Of a DNA stretch of 64,000 nucleotides, positions 1 through 8,646 are shown piece by piece (within the stretch, counting starts at the first letter, position 1; every line of letters begins with the position of its first letter). The notes below the pieces were generated by a model, which was not told where the DNA came from, did no database searches, and was given only the letters and a program-made list of their open reading frames with translations. Made by a program: the position numbers and the translations under genes. Source of the stretch: JBDFMH01 sp047238125 (GTDB taxonomy: Bacteria; Pseudomonadota; Alphaproteobacteria; Sphingomonadales; Sphingomonadaceae); assembly GCF_047238125.1 (NCBI RefSeq), contig NZ_JBDFMH010000001.1:3414510-3478509 (forward strand), read 5' to 3'.

Positions 1-472
1 CGGCGGTAACAGCCGAACAACCAGCCAGCAGGAGCAAGGACAAGGTGCGCTGGCCGCTGCCGAACGGATCGCCATCGTCGAGCAGCGGGGCGACCGCGCC
101 GATCGTCGTGTAGAAGGTGCCGCCGACGAAGGCGAGCAGCAGAACGATACTCGGCAGCGCCATGCGCCGCTGGCGAGTGAAGAATTCGGCAAGACCCCAG
201 GCTGCGCCGGCGACGAAAAGGCCGCCCGAGGGACGCGGACCATCGGCCACGCCGATCGGAATCGACTGCCCGATCCAGCCGACCGCGATCAGCAGCAGGA
301 TCGCTGCGGCCGAGACGAAGATATCGTTGAAGCCGGAGATCAGCCGGAAATGCTCTTCGTCGACGGCCGGCGTGGCGCGACCGCTGGCGACATGCGCGCG
401 GAACGCCGTCGCGGCCTCAGGGCTCAATACCCCCGCAGTGATCGCGGCATCCAGGTCGGCATCGCTGTACAT
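1..472 (-). CDS. Integral membrane protein, N-terminal part (cut by window edge)
   Basis: The gene reads leftward and runs off the window, so only about 157 N-terminal residues are seen. The start at 472 has a GGGAGA ribosome binding site. The N-terminus is a soluble helical stretch of about 48 residues (begins MYSDADLDAAITAGVLSPEA), followed by at least four hydrophobic segments, which points to an inner-membrane protein. I do not recognise a family with confidence. It lies just downstream of aroB on the same strand with a gap of about 38 bases, so it may be co-transcribed with aroKB; no functional link is implied. Confidence 0.7.
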   Translation of the reverse strand, partial: MYSDADLDAAITAGVLSPEAATAFRAHVASGRATPAVDEEHFRLISGFNDIFVSAAAILLLIAVGWIGQSIPIGVADGPRPSGGLFVAGAAWGLAEFFTRQRRMALPSIVLLLAFVGGTFYTTIGAVAPLLDDGDPFGSGQRTLSLLLLAGCSAVTA

Positions 473-510
473 GGCCAGTCTCCCAATCGGGCCGACATAG
501 CCGATGTGTA

Positions 511-1629
511 TTATCGTTGCAATACACCGTGGGCGGCGCGTTCGCGATCCAGAAAGGCGGCGACGTCGTCCAGCGCGACATCGCGATCGAGATAGGTGGC
601 CCCGATACCGCGGGCGAGCAGGAAGGGCAGCCGGCCGGCCGCCATCTTCTTGTCATGCGCCATGTGGGCGACAAGCGCAGCGCCGTCGGCATCGACCCCC
701 GCATCGGCGAGCGTCGCGGGCAGGCCAGCGGCGGCGAGATGCGCGGTCACCCGGTTCGCATCGGCCGGCGGGCAGAGCCCCTGTGCCGCCGAAAATCGAT
801 AGGCGAGCGCCATGCCGGCTGCGACCGCCTCGCCATGCAGCAGCCGATCCGAGAAGCCGGTTTCCGCTTCCAGCGCATGGCCGAACGTGTGCCCGAGATT
901 GAGCAGTGCGCGTAGATCGCGGGTTTCGCGTTCGTCCGCCGCTACGATCCGGGCCTTGGCCGCGACGCTGTGGGCGATCGCATGAACTTGTGCATCGCGA
1001 TCTCCAGCCAGCAGCGCAGCGCCTGCGGCTTCGCACCAGGCAAAGAAGGCGGGATCGTCGATCAGACCATATTTGACGACTTCGGCATAGCCGGCACGAA
1101 CCTCGCGGGGGGGCAACGTATCGAGCACGGTCGGATCGATCAGCACATGTGCTGGCTGATGGAAGCTGCCGACCAGATTCTTGCCGGCGGCCACGTTGAT
1201 CGCGGTCTTGCCGCCAACCGAGCTGTCGACCTGTGCCAGCAGCGTGGTGGGCACCTGCACGAAGCCGCAGCCGCGCTTCAGGATCGCTGCCGCAAAGCCG
1301 ACGAGATCGCCGATCACGCCGCCGCCGAGTGCCACGATCCGGTCGCCGCGTTCGACCCCGAGCGCGAGCAGGCGATCGAGCAGCGCGGCCAGCTGCTGCC
1401 AGCTCTTGGTTGCTTCGCCGGCGGGCAGCACGATCGGTTCGACGGCGATCCCGGACAGGCTGGCAACGAGCCGCGGCAGCTGGGCTTCGGCGACGTTGGC
1501 ATCGGTGACGACTACCAGCCGGTCCGCGCGCGCATGGCCGGCGAGATGGCGGGCGGCATCATCGAGCGCGCCGGGCACGATATCGATGGGATAACTGCGG
1601 CTGCCGAGCGCCACTTCGATCCGGGTCAT
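511..1629 (-). CDS. aroB: 3-dehydroquinate synthase
   Basis: AroB converts DAHP to 3-dehydroquinate, the second step of the shikimate pathway, in the cytosol with NAD and a divalent metal. The 372 residues match the usual family length. Visible signatures are the NAD-binding GGGVIGDLVG (102-111), SVGGKTA (137-143), YAEVVKYG with metal ligand E183, LGHTFGH (H247) and HGEAV (H265). The start overlaps the aroK stop by four bases (ATGA), so translation is probably coupled and the order aroK-aroB is the classic bacterial pair. Confidence 0.96.
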   Translation of the reverse strand: MTRIEVALGSRSYPIDIVPGALDDAARHLAGHARADRLVVVTDANVAEAQLPRLVASLSGIAVEPIVLPAGEATKSWQQLAALLDRLLALGVERGDRIVALGGGVIGDLVGFAAAILKRGCGFVQVPTTLLAQVDSSVGGKTAINVAAGKNLVGSFHQPAHVLIDPTVLDTLPPREVRAGYAEVVKYGLIDDPAFFAWCEAAGAALLAGDRDAQVHAIAHSVAAKARIVAADERETRDLRALLNLGHTFGHALEAETGFSDRLLHGEAVAAGMALAYRFSAAQGLCPPADANRVTAHLAAAGLPATLADAGVDADGAALVAHMAHDKKMAAGRLPFLLARGIGATYLDRDVALDDVAAFLDRERAAHGVLQR

Positions 1630-2183
1630 GCGCGCAAAGCCTTCAGGATCGCCTCGACCGTAGCATCGTGCGGCAGTGGTTCGCTGCGCACGTGAATGGG
1701 GGCGAGCGCATAGACCGGATTGCGGACCGCCGCCAGTTCGGCAAGCGCGGAGCGCGGATCCTTGCCCTTCAGCAACGGCCGCGTGCCGGGGCGGCGGCGG
1801 ACCCGTTCGGCCAGCACATCCAGATCGGCATCGAGCCAGATCGCGACCGCGCGATCCTGGATCAGCGCGCGGGTTTCCTCCTGCATGAAAGCGCCGCCGC
1901 CGGTGGCGATCACTTTGCGGCGGCCATCGATCAGCCGCGCGATCACGCGCCGCTCGCCATCGCGGAAATGCGCTTCGCCGAACCGTTCGAAGATCTCGCT
2001 GATCGGCAGGCCGGCCGCCTGTTCGATCTCGTGATCGGCATCGACAAAGGGAATGTGAAGCCGGGTGGCCAACCGGCGCCCGACGGTCGATTTCCCCACT
2101 CCCATCAGCCCGACCAGCACGATGGCGCGGCGATCCAGCGAGACCGAATTACGCGCGGGATCGGGCGAAGGGGCGTGCGGCAT
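1626..2183 (-). CDS. aroK: Shikimate kinase
   Basis: This enzyme phosphorylates shikimate to shikimate-3-phosphate using ATP. With the start at 2183 the protein is 185 residues. The Walker A loop GLMGVGKST lies at 25-33, the shikimate/Mg-binding FVDADHEIE at 46-54, the substrate arginine in FRDGERR near 74 and the GGG of the shikimate site near 95-97. The open frame extends much further upstream, but that part runs over the opposite-strand small membrane gene and lacks family similarity, so the 2183 start is preferred; a short extension to an upstream ATG cannot be excluded. Confidence 0.95.
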   Translation of the reverse strand: MPHAPSPDPARNSVSLDRRAIVLVGLMGVGKSTVGRRLATRLHIPFVDADHEIEQAAGLPISEIFERFGEAHFRDGERRVIARLIDGRRKVIATGGGAFMQEETRALIQDRAVAIWLDADLDVLAERVRRRPGTRPLLKGKDPRSALAELAAVRNPVYALAPIHVRSEPLPHDATVEAILKALRA

Positions 2184-2256
2184 TGCGGCGGGGGCTATAC
2201 ACAGGGACACAGGTTGCGGCAAAAGCCGCGCTCCGTTCCGGTCGCCAAGGTGTTTC

Positions 2257-2394
2257 ATGTCGCGTGCCAGCCTGATCCTGATCGTCATCCTGCTGCTGAT
2301 CGTGGGCGGCATCGTGTTGCTGGCGAACATCGACACCGAAGTGCCGCTGACCAAGATCGACGTGCCGGTGGCGAATGCGCCCCAGCCGAAATAG
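2257..2394 (+). CDS. Small single-pass membrane protein (45 aa)
   Basis: A 45-residue protein starting MSRASLILIVILLLIVGG: a basic residue, then one long Leu/Ile/Val transmembrane helix (about 5-24), then an acidic/polar tail ending in PQPK. It sits divergent from aroK and its last 20 bases overlap the start of the next gene, which suggests an operon leading into the secreted protein, xerD and accA. No family name is recognised. Good hydrophobic architecture and tight coupling to its neighbour support it being real, but nothing indicates function. Confidence 0.6.
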   Translation: MSRASLILIVILLLIVGGIVLLANIDTEVPLTKIDVPVANAPQPK

Positions 2395-4192
2395 CGCGCT
2401 GGGCGGCGTCGCGGCGCTGGCGCTGATCGCGGCGCTGCCCGCGATCGGCCAGGAGGCACCTGAATCGCTGCTGCCCGAAGGCTTTGGCGATCCCACCCCG
2501 CCCGCGACCGCGCCTGCCCCCGGTGCGGGTGATCCCGCCGTGCAGCCCGCGCCGGGGGCGCCGCCGCTGCTGACGCTGGCACCGCCGCCGCCGACCGATG
2601 CGGAGATCGCGCTGACCGACGAGGAGGCTGCCGCCAAGGCCGAGGCCGAGGCGGAGGCCGCGCGCGACATGCCCGAGGCGATCCGCCGATCGCCGAACCG
2701 GATTGGACCGCTCGGCACCGGCGGCGACGGGCTGGGCGCTACCGCGTTCGGCGATGCCGACGGCCGCTTCCTGTCCGCGCTGATGCGCAAGGTGGATGCG
2801 CCGATCGCATCGCGCTGGGCATCGATCCTGCTGCGCCGCGCGCTGATGACCGCGGTGGAGACGCCGCGTGGTGTGTCCGCCCCGGACTGGGTGGCCGAGC
2901 GGGCCTGGCTGCTGCTGCGGATGGGTGAGGCGGACGCGGCGCGGATGATGGTCGACAGCGTCGATGTCGAGGATTTCACACCCAAGCTGCTGGCGGTGAC
3001 CACGCAGGTGGCGCTGGCCAATGCTGACCCCACCGCGCTGTGCCCGCTGACGGTAACGGCCGAATCGATGAGCGACGAGCCGGCCTGGCCCCTGGCGCGT
3101 GCGATGTGCGCCGGGCTGGCGGGCGAGCCGGCGCTGGCGAGCCAGTTGATCAATCGCGCGCGGCGATCGCGCACCGCGGGCGGCATCGATCTGCTGCTGG
3201 CGGAAAAGGTGGTCGGCGCCGGCGCCAATGGCCGGCGTGCGGTGAACATCGAATGGGATGCGGTCGATCAGCTGACCGGCTGGCGCTTCGGGGTGGCGAC
3301 GGCGGTCGGCGTACCGGTGCCCGAACGGCTTTATGCCAGCGCCGGCCCGCATGTGCGCGGCTGGGCGGCGCGTGCGCCGATGCTGTCGCCCGAGGATCGC
3401 GTGGCACCGGCGCGCGTAGCGGCAACGCTCGGCGTGATCTCCAGCGCGGCGCTGGTCGATCTCTATGGATCGGTGGCGGAGCGGGCCGATCCGCTGCAGC
3501 TGGCCGAAACCGATGCCGGTCGATTGCGCGCGGCCTATGCCGATGACGATCCCGAAGCGCGGTTGCGCGCGCTGCGATCGTTGTGGACTGCATCGGATGT
3601 GCCGCGCGAACGCTACGCCGCGCAGATCCTGACCGCGCGGGCGGCAGCGGCGATCCAGCCTTCGGCCGACCACGCCGACGATGCCGGTATGCTGGTGGCC
3701 GCAATGATGGCGGCCGGCCGCGATCTGGCAGCCGCGCGCTGGACGGCGATCGTGGACGACGCATCGGGCGAGGCCGCGGACCGCGCCTGGGCGATGCTGG
3801 CGGTCGGCGCGGTCCGGCCGACCGGTGATCTGTCGCAGGGGCGGGTCTCTTCCTTCATCAACGATGTCGGGGATGAGCGCAGCCATCAGGCCCAGCTGCT
3901 GGTCGCCGCGCTCGGCGGGCTCGGCCGCATCAGCCCGACCGCGACCGCCGAGCTCGCGACCGAGGCGGGCGCCCCGATCGGCGCGGTCAACCGCTGGACG
4001 CGCGCACTGGAAGGCGCGGCGCGCGCGCGCCAGCCGGGAACGGTGGCGCTGCTCGCCGCGATCGGGCTGCAAAGCGGCAGCTGGGCGGGCATTCCGGCGG
4101 CGCACCTCTACCGGATAACCGCCGCCCTGCGCGCGGTGGGCCTGGAAGGAGAAGCGCGGATGATCGCGGCGGAGGCGATCGCCAGGACATGA
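2375..4192 (+). CDS. Secreted Ala-rich helical protein of unknown function
   Basis: A 605-residue protein with a signal peptide (MRPSRNSALGGVAALALIAA then LPAIGQ, cleavage near residue 25). It has a Pro-rich linker (about 35-75), an acidic Ala/Glu stretch (about 85-105) and a long body of amphipathic helices reminiscent of tetratricopeptide-type solenoids. No catalytic motif is apparent. It overlaps the upstream small membrane gene by 20 bases and xerD downstream by four (ATGA), so it is translationally coupled in one operon. An envelope or periplasmic scaffold role is inference only. Confidence 0.75.
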   Translation: MRPSRNSALGGVAALALIAALPAIGQEAPESLLPEGFGDPTPPATAPAPGAGDPAVQPAPGAPPLLTLAPPPPTDAEIALTDEEAAAKAEAEAEAARDMPEAIRRSPNRIGPLGTGGDGLGATAFGDADGRFLSALMRKVDAPIASRWASILLRRALMTAVETPRGVSAPDWVAERAWLLLRMGEADAARMMVDSVDVEDFTPKLLAVTTQVALANADPTALCPLTVTAESMSDEPAWPLARAMCAGLAGEPALASQLINRARRSRTAGGIDLLLAEKVVGAGANGRRAVNIEWDAVDQLTGWRFGVATAVGVPVPERLYASAGPHVRGWAARAPMLSPEDRVAPARVAATLGVISSAALVDLYGSVAERADPLQLAETDAGRLRAAYADDDPEARLRALRSLWTASDVPRERYAAQILTARAAAAIQPSADHADDAGMLVAAMMAAGRDLAAARWTAIVDDASGEAADRAWAMLAVGAVRPTGDLSQGRVSSFINDVGDERSHQAQLLVAALGGLGRISPTATAELATEAGAPIGAVNRWTRALEGAARARQPGTVALLAAIGLQSGSWAGIPAAHLYRITAALRAVGLEGEARMIAAEAIART

Positions 4193-5103
4193 GCACAGGC
4201 GATGCCGGCCTGATCGACCGCTTCCTGGAGATGATGGCGGCCGAGGCTGGCGCGGCACGCAACACGATCGCCGCGTATCGATCCGATCTTGAGGCGGCGT
4301 CCGCGCTGCTCGACGGCCGGCTGGGCGAGGCGGATGCGGCGGCGATCGCCATCGTGGCGGAAAGCTGGTCGCCGCTGGCGCGCAGCAGCGTCGCGCGCAA
4401 GGCGGCGTCGCTGCGGCGGTTCTTCGCTTTCCTGGTGGACGATGGGCTGCGCGCCGACGATCCATCGGCGGCGCTGCCGCGGCCGGGCGCCGCGCGATCG
4501 CTGCCCAAGACGCTGGGGCATGATGCGGTCGATCGCCTGTTCGCCGAACTCGAACGGCGGCGGCAGACCGCGGAGACGCCGGCCACGCTGCGGCTGATCG
4601 CGTTCGTCGAACTACTCTATGGATCGGGGCTGCGCGCGACTGAGCTGGTTTCGCTGCCGCGCCGCGCGATCCGCCCCGATCAGCCTTTCCTGATCCTGAA
4701 GGGCAAGGGCGGGCGCGAACGGCTGGTGCCGCTTTCCGATCGCGCGCGCGCCGCGGTCGCGGCCTGGAGCACGCTGTGCCCGGCCGACACGGCATGGCTG
4801 TTCCCCTCTGGCAAGGGCCATGTCAGCCGGGTGCGGCTGTTCCAGCTGCTGAAGGCGCTGGCCGCCGATGCCGGTGTGCCGCCCGAACGGGTCAGTCCGC
4901 ACGTGCTGCGCCACGCCTTCGCCACTCATTTGCTGGAAGGCGGTGCAGACCTGCGCGCGCTGCAGGCGATGCTGGGCCACGCGGATATCGGCACCACCCA
5001 GATCTACACGCATGTCGATACGCGCCGGCTGGTAGAGCTGGTCAATGCACGCCATCCGCTCAACGATCCGGGCGGCGTTGACGGGGGCCGGCCGGCCGCC
5101 TAA
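4189..5103 (+). CDS. xerD: Site-specific tyrosine recombinase XerD
   Basis: XerC/D recombinases resolve chromosome dimers at dif. The 304 residues have an N-terminal SAM-like core-binding domain (about 1-100) and a catalytic domain with the full tyrosine-recombinase set: R149 in GSGLRATEL, H238 and R241 in HVLRH, H264 in LGHAD and nucleophile Y273 in QIYTH. The chromosomal context directly upstream of accA is the usual alphaproteobacterial xerD position and there is no phage or integron gene nearby, so it is a housekeeping Xer enzyme. XerC cannot be fully excluded from sequence alone. Confidence 0.92.
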   Translation: MSTGDAGLIDRFLEMMAAEAGAARNTIAAYRSDLEAASALLDGRLGEADAAAIAIVAESWSPLARSSVARKAASLRRFFAFLVDDGLRADDPSAALPRPGAARSLPKTLGHDAVDRLFAELERRRQTAETPATLRLIAFVELLYGSGLRATELVSLPRRAIRPDQPFLILKGKGGRERLVPLSDRARAAVAAWSTLCPADTAWLFPSGKGHVSRVRLFQLLKALAADAGVPPERVSPHVLRHAFATHLLEGGADLRALQAMLGHADIGTTQIYTHVDTRRLVELVNARHPLNDPGGVDGGRPAA

Positions 5104-5114
5104 CCCCCCGCGCC

Positions 5115-6056
5115 ATGGCCGCCTTCCTGGATTTCGAGAAACCGATCGCCGAGCTGCAGCAGCGCACGGCCGAGCTGCGCGAGACTGCCGAAGGCGGCAC
5201 GATCGACATCGCCGCGGAGCTGAGCAAGCTGGAGGCGAAGTCCGACAAGCTGCTGCGCGAGACCTATGCCAGGCTGACGCCGTGGCAGAAGGCGCAGGTG
5301 GCGCGCCATCCCGAACGCCCGCACTTCCGCAACTATGTCGCCGGCTTCGTCGAGGATTTCCAGCCGCTGGCGGGCGATCGCGCCTTCGCCGACGATCAGG
5401 CGATCCTGGGTGGGCTGGGCATCATCGGCGGCCGCCGGGTGATGGTGATCGGTCACGAGAAGGGCGACGACACCGCCAGCCGCATCCGTCACAATTTTGG
5501 CATGGCGAAACCCGAAGGCTATCGCAAGGCGATCCGGCTGATGACGCTGGCCGATCGGTTCGGCCTGCCGGTGGTTACGATCGTGGACACCGCCGGCGCC
5601 TTTCCGGGCATCCAGGCCGAGGAACGCGGGCAGGCGGAGGCGATCGCGCGATCGACCGAGGCCTGCCTGTCGCTGGGCGTGCCGCTCGTCACGGCGATCG
5701 TGGGTGAGGGCGGATCTGGCGGCGCGGTCGCGCTGGCCGCAGCCAACCGCGTGCTGATGTTCGAGCATGCGATCTATTCGGTGATCTCACCCGAAGGCTG
5801 CGCATCGATCCTGTGGCGCACCCCGGACAAGGCCGCAGATGCGGCCGAAGCGATGAAGATTACCGCGTCCGACCTGAAGGGGCTGGGCGTGATCGATCGC
5901 ATCGTGGCGGAGCCGGTCGGCGGAGCGCATCGCGATCCAGCAGAAGCGATCGCGACGCTCGGCAAGGCGATCGGCGAGGAGCTGGACGCGCTGACGCCGC
6001 TGTCCGCGGATGTGCTGCGCGCCGCGCGGCGTGACAAGTTTCTGCGGATCGGCTGA
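5115..6056 (+). CDS. accA: Acetyl-CoA carboxylase carboxyltransferase, alpha subunit
   Basis: AccA with AccD transfers carboxyl from carboxybiotin to acetyl-CoA, making malonyl-CoA for fatty acid synthesis. The 313 residues begin MAAFLDFEKPIAELQQ, the typical AccA N-terminus, and contain the carboxyltransferase core with GRRVMVIGHEKG (about 111-122), TIVDTAGAFPG (about 155-165) and GEGGSGGAVALA (about 197-208). It starts 11 bases after xerD. A short inverted repeat follows the stop (6050-6056/6066-6072) but has no T-run. Confidence 0.97.
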   Translation: MAAFLDFEKPIAELQQRTAELRETAEGGTIDIAAELSKLEAKSDKLLRETYARLTPWQKAQVARHPERPHFRNYVAGFVEDFQPLAGDRAFADDQAILGGLGIIGGRRVMVIGHEKGDDTASRIRHNFGMAKPEGYRKAIRLMTLADRFGLPVVTIVDTAGAFPGIQAEERGQAEAIARSTEACLSLGVPLVTAIVGEGGSGGAVALAAANRVLMFEHAIYSVISPEGCASILWRTPDKAADAAEAMKITASDLKGLGVIDRIVAEPVGGAHRDPAEAIATLGKAIGEELDALTPLSADVLRAARRDKFLRIG

Positions 6057-6139
6057 GCGGGCCGATCAGCCGCTGACAGAAATTCAGGGAACCGCCTCCG
6101 CGCGGTCCGGTTTGTCCCCGCAACGATTGAGGGGACGAT

Positions 6140-7600
6140 ATGCGCAAGATTCTGATGGCGGCCGGTCTTGCCGCATTGCCGGCGACACTGGCGGTGGCCC
6201 AGGTGGCACAGAGCATATCGGCGGCAGACAAGCGCGCAGGGGCCGAGGCGCACCCCAAGCTGCTCGAGGAATTTGGCGGCGTCTATCAGGGGCGGCAGGC
6301 GGCCTATGTGTCCAGCGTGGGCAAGCGGATCGCGGTGCAATCGGGCCTGTCCAATTCGCAAAGCGACTTCACGGTCAGCCTGCTCAATTCGCCGGTCAAC
6401 AACGCGTTCGCGATCCCCGGGGGTTATGTCTACGTCACGCGGCAGTTGATGGGGTTGATGAACGACGAGGCCGAACTGGCTTCGGTGCTGGGTCACGAAG
6501 TCGGCCATGTCGCTGCGCGCCATTCCAGCAAGCGGCAGTCGGCGGCGACGCGCAATTCGATCGGCGCGCTGCTGGGTCAGGTGCTGATCGGCGCGGTGGC
6601 GGGCGATTCGGGGCTGGGCGGCCTGCTGTCGCGCGGGATCGGGCAAGGCGCGCAATTGCTGACGCTGAAATTCTCGCGCACGCAGGAATATGAGGCGGAC
6701 GATCTTGGCATCGGTTATCTCGCACGGGCGGGATATGATCCTTATGCCGCCGCCTCGATGCTGGCATCGCTGCAGGCGCAGGCCAATCTCGATGCGCGCA
6801 CCCGCGGCACCCAATCCAGCGCCGTGCCGAGCTGGGCGAGCACCCATCCGGACCCCGGCGCGCGCGTTCAGCGCGCGCGCGGCAAGGCGCAGGCGACCGG
6901 AATCGCCGCCGGGCGTGGGGCGCGCAATCGCGACGCGTTCCTGACGGCGCTGGACGGGACGGCTTATGACGACGATCCGCGCCAGGGGATCGTCGACGGC
7001 CGCAACTTCCGCCACCCCGACCTGCGGATCGGCTTCACCGCGCCTGCGGGCTTCGTGCTGACCAACGGCACCAGCGCCGTGACCGTCACCGGCAGCGGTG
7101 GGCAGGCCCAGTTCCAGGGCGGGCGGCTGAACGGCAGCATCGAAGATTATGTGCGCGGCGTGTTCGCCCAACTCGCGGGGCAGACCGGCCAGACCCAGGA
7201 GTTGCAGCCGGGCCGCACGACGGTCAGCGGGCTGGAAGCCGCCTTCGCCACGGTGCGCGCGCGGACCCAATCCGGAAACGTCGATGCGACGGTGTTCGCC
7301 TATCGGGTCGATGCGAACACTGCCTATCATTTCCTGGTGATCGCCCCGGCGGGCGCTGGCGTTGGCCCGTTCGAGCCGATGCTGCGATCCTTCACGCGGC
7401 TGACCCCGCAGCAGGCGCAGTCGATCCGTGGCCGGCGGATCGAGGTGGTGACGGTGAAGACCGGCGATACGCCGACATCGCTTTCGGCGCGGATGGCCTA
7501 TGCCGATTACAAGCTCGACCGGTTCCTGACCCTGAACGCGCTAACCGCGGGGACGCGGCTGGCGCCAGGGCAGAAGGTGAAGCTGGTCGTCTACAGCTGA
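6140..7600 (+). CDS. M48 family zinc metalloprotease with C-terminal LysM-like domain
   Basis: A periplasmic, BepA-like protease of 486 residues with a signal peptide (cleavage near AVAQ, 18-21). The M48 core carries HEVGH at 119-123 and the third-ligand region EYEADDLG around 183-190. The middle part is a beta-rich domain unique to the longer members, and the last ~55 residues (VKTGDTPTSL to PGQKVKLVVYS) form a LysM-like fold that could bind peptidoglycan. The likely role is outer-membrane protein quality control. It has its own leader after accA and ends at a strong hairpin. Confidence 0.9.
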   Translation: MRKILMAAGLAALPATLAVAQVAQSISAADKRAGAEAHPKLLEEFGGVYQGRQAAYVSSVGKRIAVQSGLSNSQSDFTVSLLNSPVNNAFAIPGGYVYVTRQLMGLMNDEAELASVLGHEVGHVAARHSSKRQSAATRNSIGALLGQVLIGAVAGDSGLGGLLSRGIGQGAQLLTLKFSRTQEYEADDLGIGYLARAGYDPYAAASMLASLQAQANLDARTRGTQSSAVPSWASTHPDPGARVQRARGKAQATGIAAGRGARNRDAFLTALDGTAYDDDPRQGIVDGRNFRHPDLRIGFTAPAGFVLTNGTSAVTVTGSGGQAQFQGGRLNGSIEDYVRGVFAQLAGQTGQTQELQPGRTTVSGLEAAFATVRARTQSGNVDATVFAYRVDANTAYHFLVIAPAGAGVGPFEPMLRSFTRLTPQQAQSIRGRRIEVVTVKTGDTPTSLSARMAYADYKLDRFLTLNALTAGTRLAPGQKVKLVVYS

Positions 7601-7607
7601 CACGAAA

Positions 7608-7639
7608 CGGGCGGCGGTTCCCGAAGGAGCCGCCGCCCG
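7608..7639. terminator. Hairpin between convergent genes
   Basis: A 14-bp stem (7608-7621 with 7626-7639, one G-T pair) with a CGAA tetraloop lies between the M48 protease (plus, ends 7600) and the Flp pilin (minus, ends 7665). On the minus strand the stem is followed by TTTCGT, a weak T-run, and on the plus strand there is none. It is probably a shared bidirectional terminator or stabiliser. Confidence 0.6.
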
Positions 7640-7664
7640 CCTGCAATCAAGCTGGGCGCAACGA

Positions 7665-7838
7665 TTAGTTGCGGCCGTTCTCCATGCCATCGCTGACGGC
7701 ATTGAACGTCGACTCGAGCTCGTCGCCGAGGTTCGTCATCGCGGTGATCGCGGCCACGGCGATGAGAGCGGCGATCAGGCCATACTCAATCGCGGTCGCG
7801 CCCTTGGTGTTCTTCACCAGCTTCTTGATGAACATCAT
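7665..7838 (-). CDS. Flp/Fap family type IVb pilin, copy 1
   Basis: A 57-residue prepilin starting MMFIKKLVKNTKGATAIEYG. It has a basic leader, then the Flp signature G-ATAIEYGL, in which the Glu follows the prepilin-peptidase site, and a hydrophobic helix of about 20 residues. An AAGGAGAT ribosome binding site lies nine bases before the start at 7838. It would be processed by a TadV/CpaA-type peptidase and assembled into a Tad pilus, but no tad/cpa machinery is in this window, so the assembly genes must be elsewhere if it functions. Confidence 0.9.
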   Translation of the reverse strand: MMFIKKLVKNTKGATAIEYGLIAALIAVAAITAMTNLGDELESTFNAVSDGMENGRN

Positions 7839-7969
7839 AATCTGATCTCCTTCGTTCCGTGCTTCAGTCTGTTCCAGTCACCCCGCTGGCCCTCCTGAAG
7901 CGGGACAGCAAGTTCGATTTAGGGGCTTCGCGTTTCCAAAAACTTAATGCCGAACGCAGTTTTTTCAGG

Positions 7970-8143
7970 TCAAGCCGAAGCCGTGACGACCTTTACGGAA
8001 ATGTCGTCCCACATATCGATCGCAGTGCCGGCGAAATTGCCGAGCGCGACGATGATCGCGATCACCACGCAGGCGATGATCAGGCCATATTCGATCGCCG
8101 TCGCGCCGCGCGTATCGCGCAGCAGCCGCTTCAATACCGACAT
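7970..8143 (-). CDS. Flp/Fap family type IVb pilin, copy 2
   Basis: A second 57-residue Flp prepilin, MSVLKRLLRDTRGATAIEYG, with the same G-ATAIEYGL cleavage region and a hydrophobic helix (LIIACVVIAIIVALG). The C-terminus (DMWDDISVKVVTAS) differs from copy 1, so the two are diverged paralogues rather than a recent duplication. The start at 8143 has a GGAAAGG ribosome binding site; an in-frame ATG at 8161 is the alternative. Both pilins lie on the minus strand, 131 bases apart, with no Tad assembly genes beside them. Confidence 0.88.
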   Translation of the reverse strand: MSVLKRLLRDTRGATAIEYGLIIACVVIAIIVALGNFAGTAIDMWDDISVKVVTASA

Positions 8144-8219
8144 CGGCCGACCTTTCCCCATTAGCAGATTGCAAGCTTCCCGCCGGGAAGGGTAGGAAAG
8201 CGGCGTTAAGAAAGACCTT

Positions 8220-8642
8220 ATGCAAAATTCATTTTCGAACGCCCGGCCTTTGCTGCTGGTGGTGGCCGCGGCGCTGATCGATGCCGACGGGCGTGTCCTG
8301 GTGCAGCAGCGCGCCGCCGGCCAGACGATGGCCGGCCTTTGGGAATTCCCCGGCGGCAAGGTGGAGCCGGGCGAAACGCCCGAGGACGCGCTGGTTCGCG
8401 AGCTGCGCGAGGAGCTGGGGATCGATGTCGCGACTGCCTGCCTGGCGCCCGGGCCGTTTGCCAGCGAACCGCTGGGTGAGCGCCACCTGCTACTGATGCT
8501 CTATCTGTGCCGCAAATGGCAGGGCGTGCCGCAGCCGCTGGATGCGGTTGCGCTGCGCTGGTGCCGCCCGCTCGCATTGCATGGACTGGCGATGCCGCCG
8601 GCGGACAAGCCGCTGATCGGCCTGCTGGAAGCGCTGGTCTGA
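8220..8642 (+). CDS. mutT: Nudix hydrolase, MutT-like 8-oxo-dGTP diphosphatase
   Basis: A 140-residue Nudix protein. The Nudix box spans 45-68, running from GGKVEPGET to ELREELGI with all the consensus Gly/Glu residues. The short length, N-terminal LLLVVAAALIDADGRVLVQQR and absence of extra domains fit MutT, which removes oxidised guanine nucleotides from the precursor pool. It is divergent from the Flp pilins and convergent with the methyltransferase gene (stops 8642 and 8647). A different nucleotide substrate is possible. Confidence 0.85.
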   Translation: MQNSFSNARPLLLVVAAALIDADGRVLVQQRAAGQTMAGLWEFPGGKVEPGETPEDALVRELREELGIDVATACLAPGPFASEPLGERHLLLMLYLCRKWQGVPQPLDAVALRWCRPLALHGLAMPPADKPLIGLLEALV

Positions 8643-8646
8643 TCCC

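Noticed and set aside
2285..4795. An 836-residue minus-strand open frame opposite the secreted protein and xerD
   Set aside because: Arg/Pro/Gly-rich low-complexity translation without family features, opposite good genes; a GC shadow.
6050..6072. Inverted repeat after accA as terminator
   Set aside because: Seven-base arms with no T-run; insufficient for an intrinsic terminator call.
5774..7330. A 518-residue minus-strand open frame opposite accA and the M48 protease
   Set aside because: Composition typical of a shadow frame; the plus-strand genes have clear motifs.
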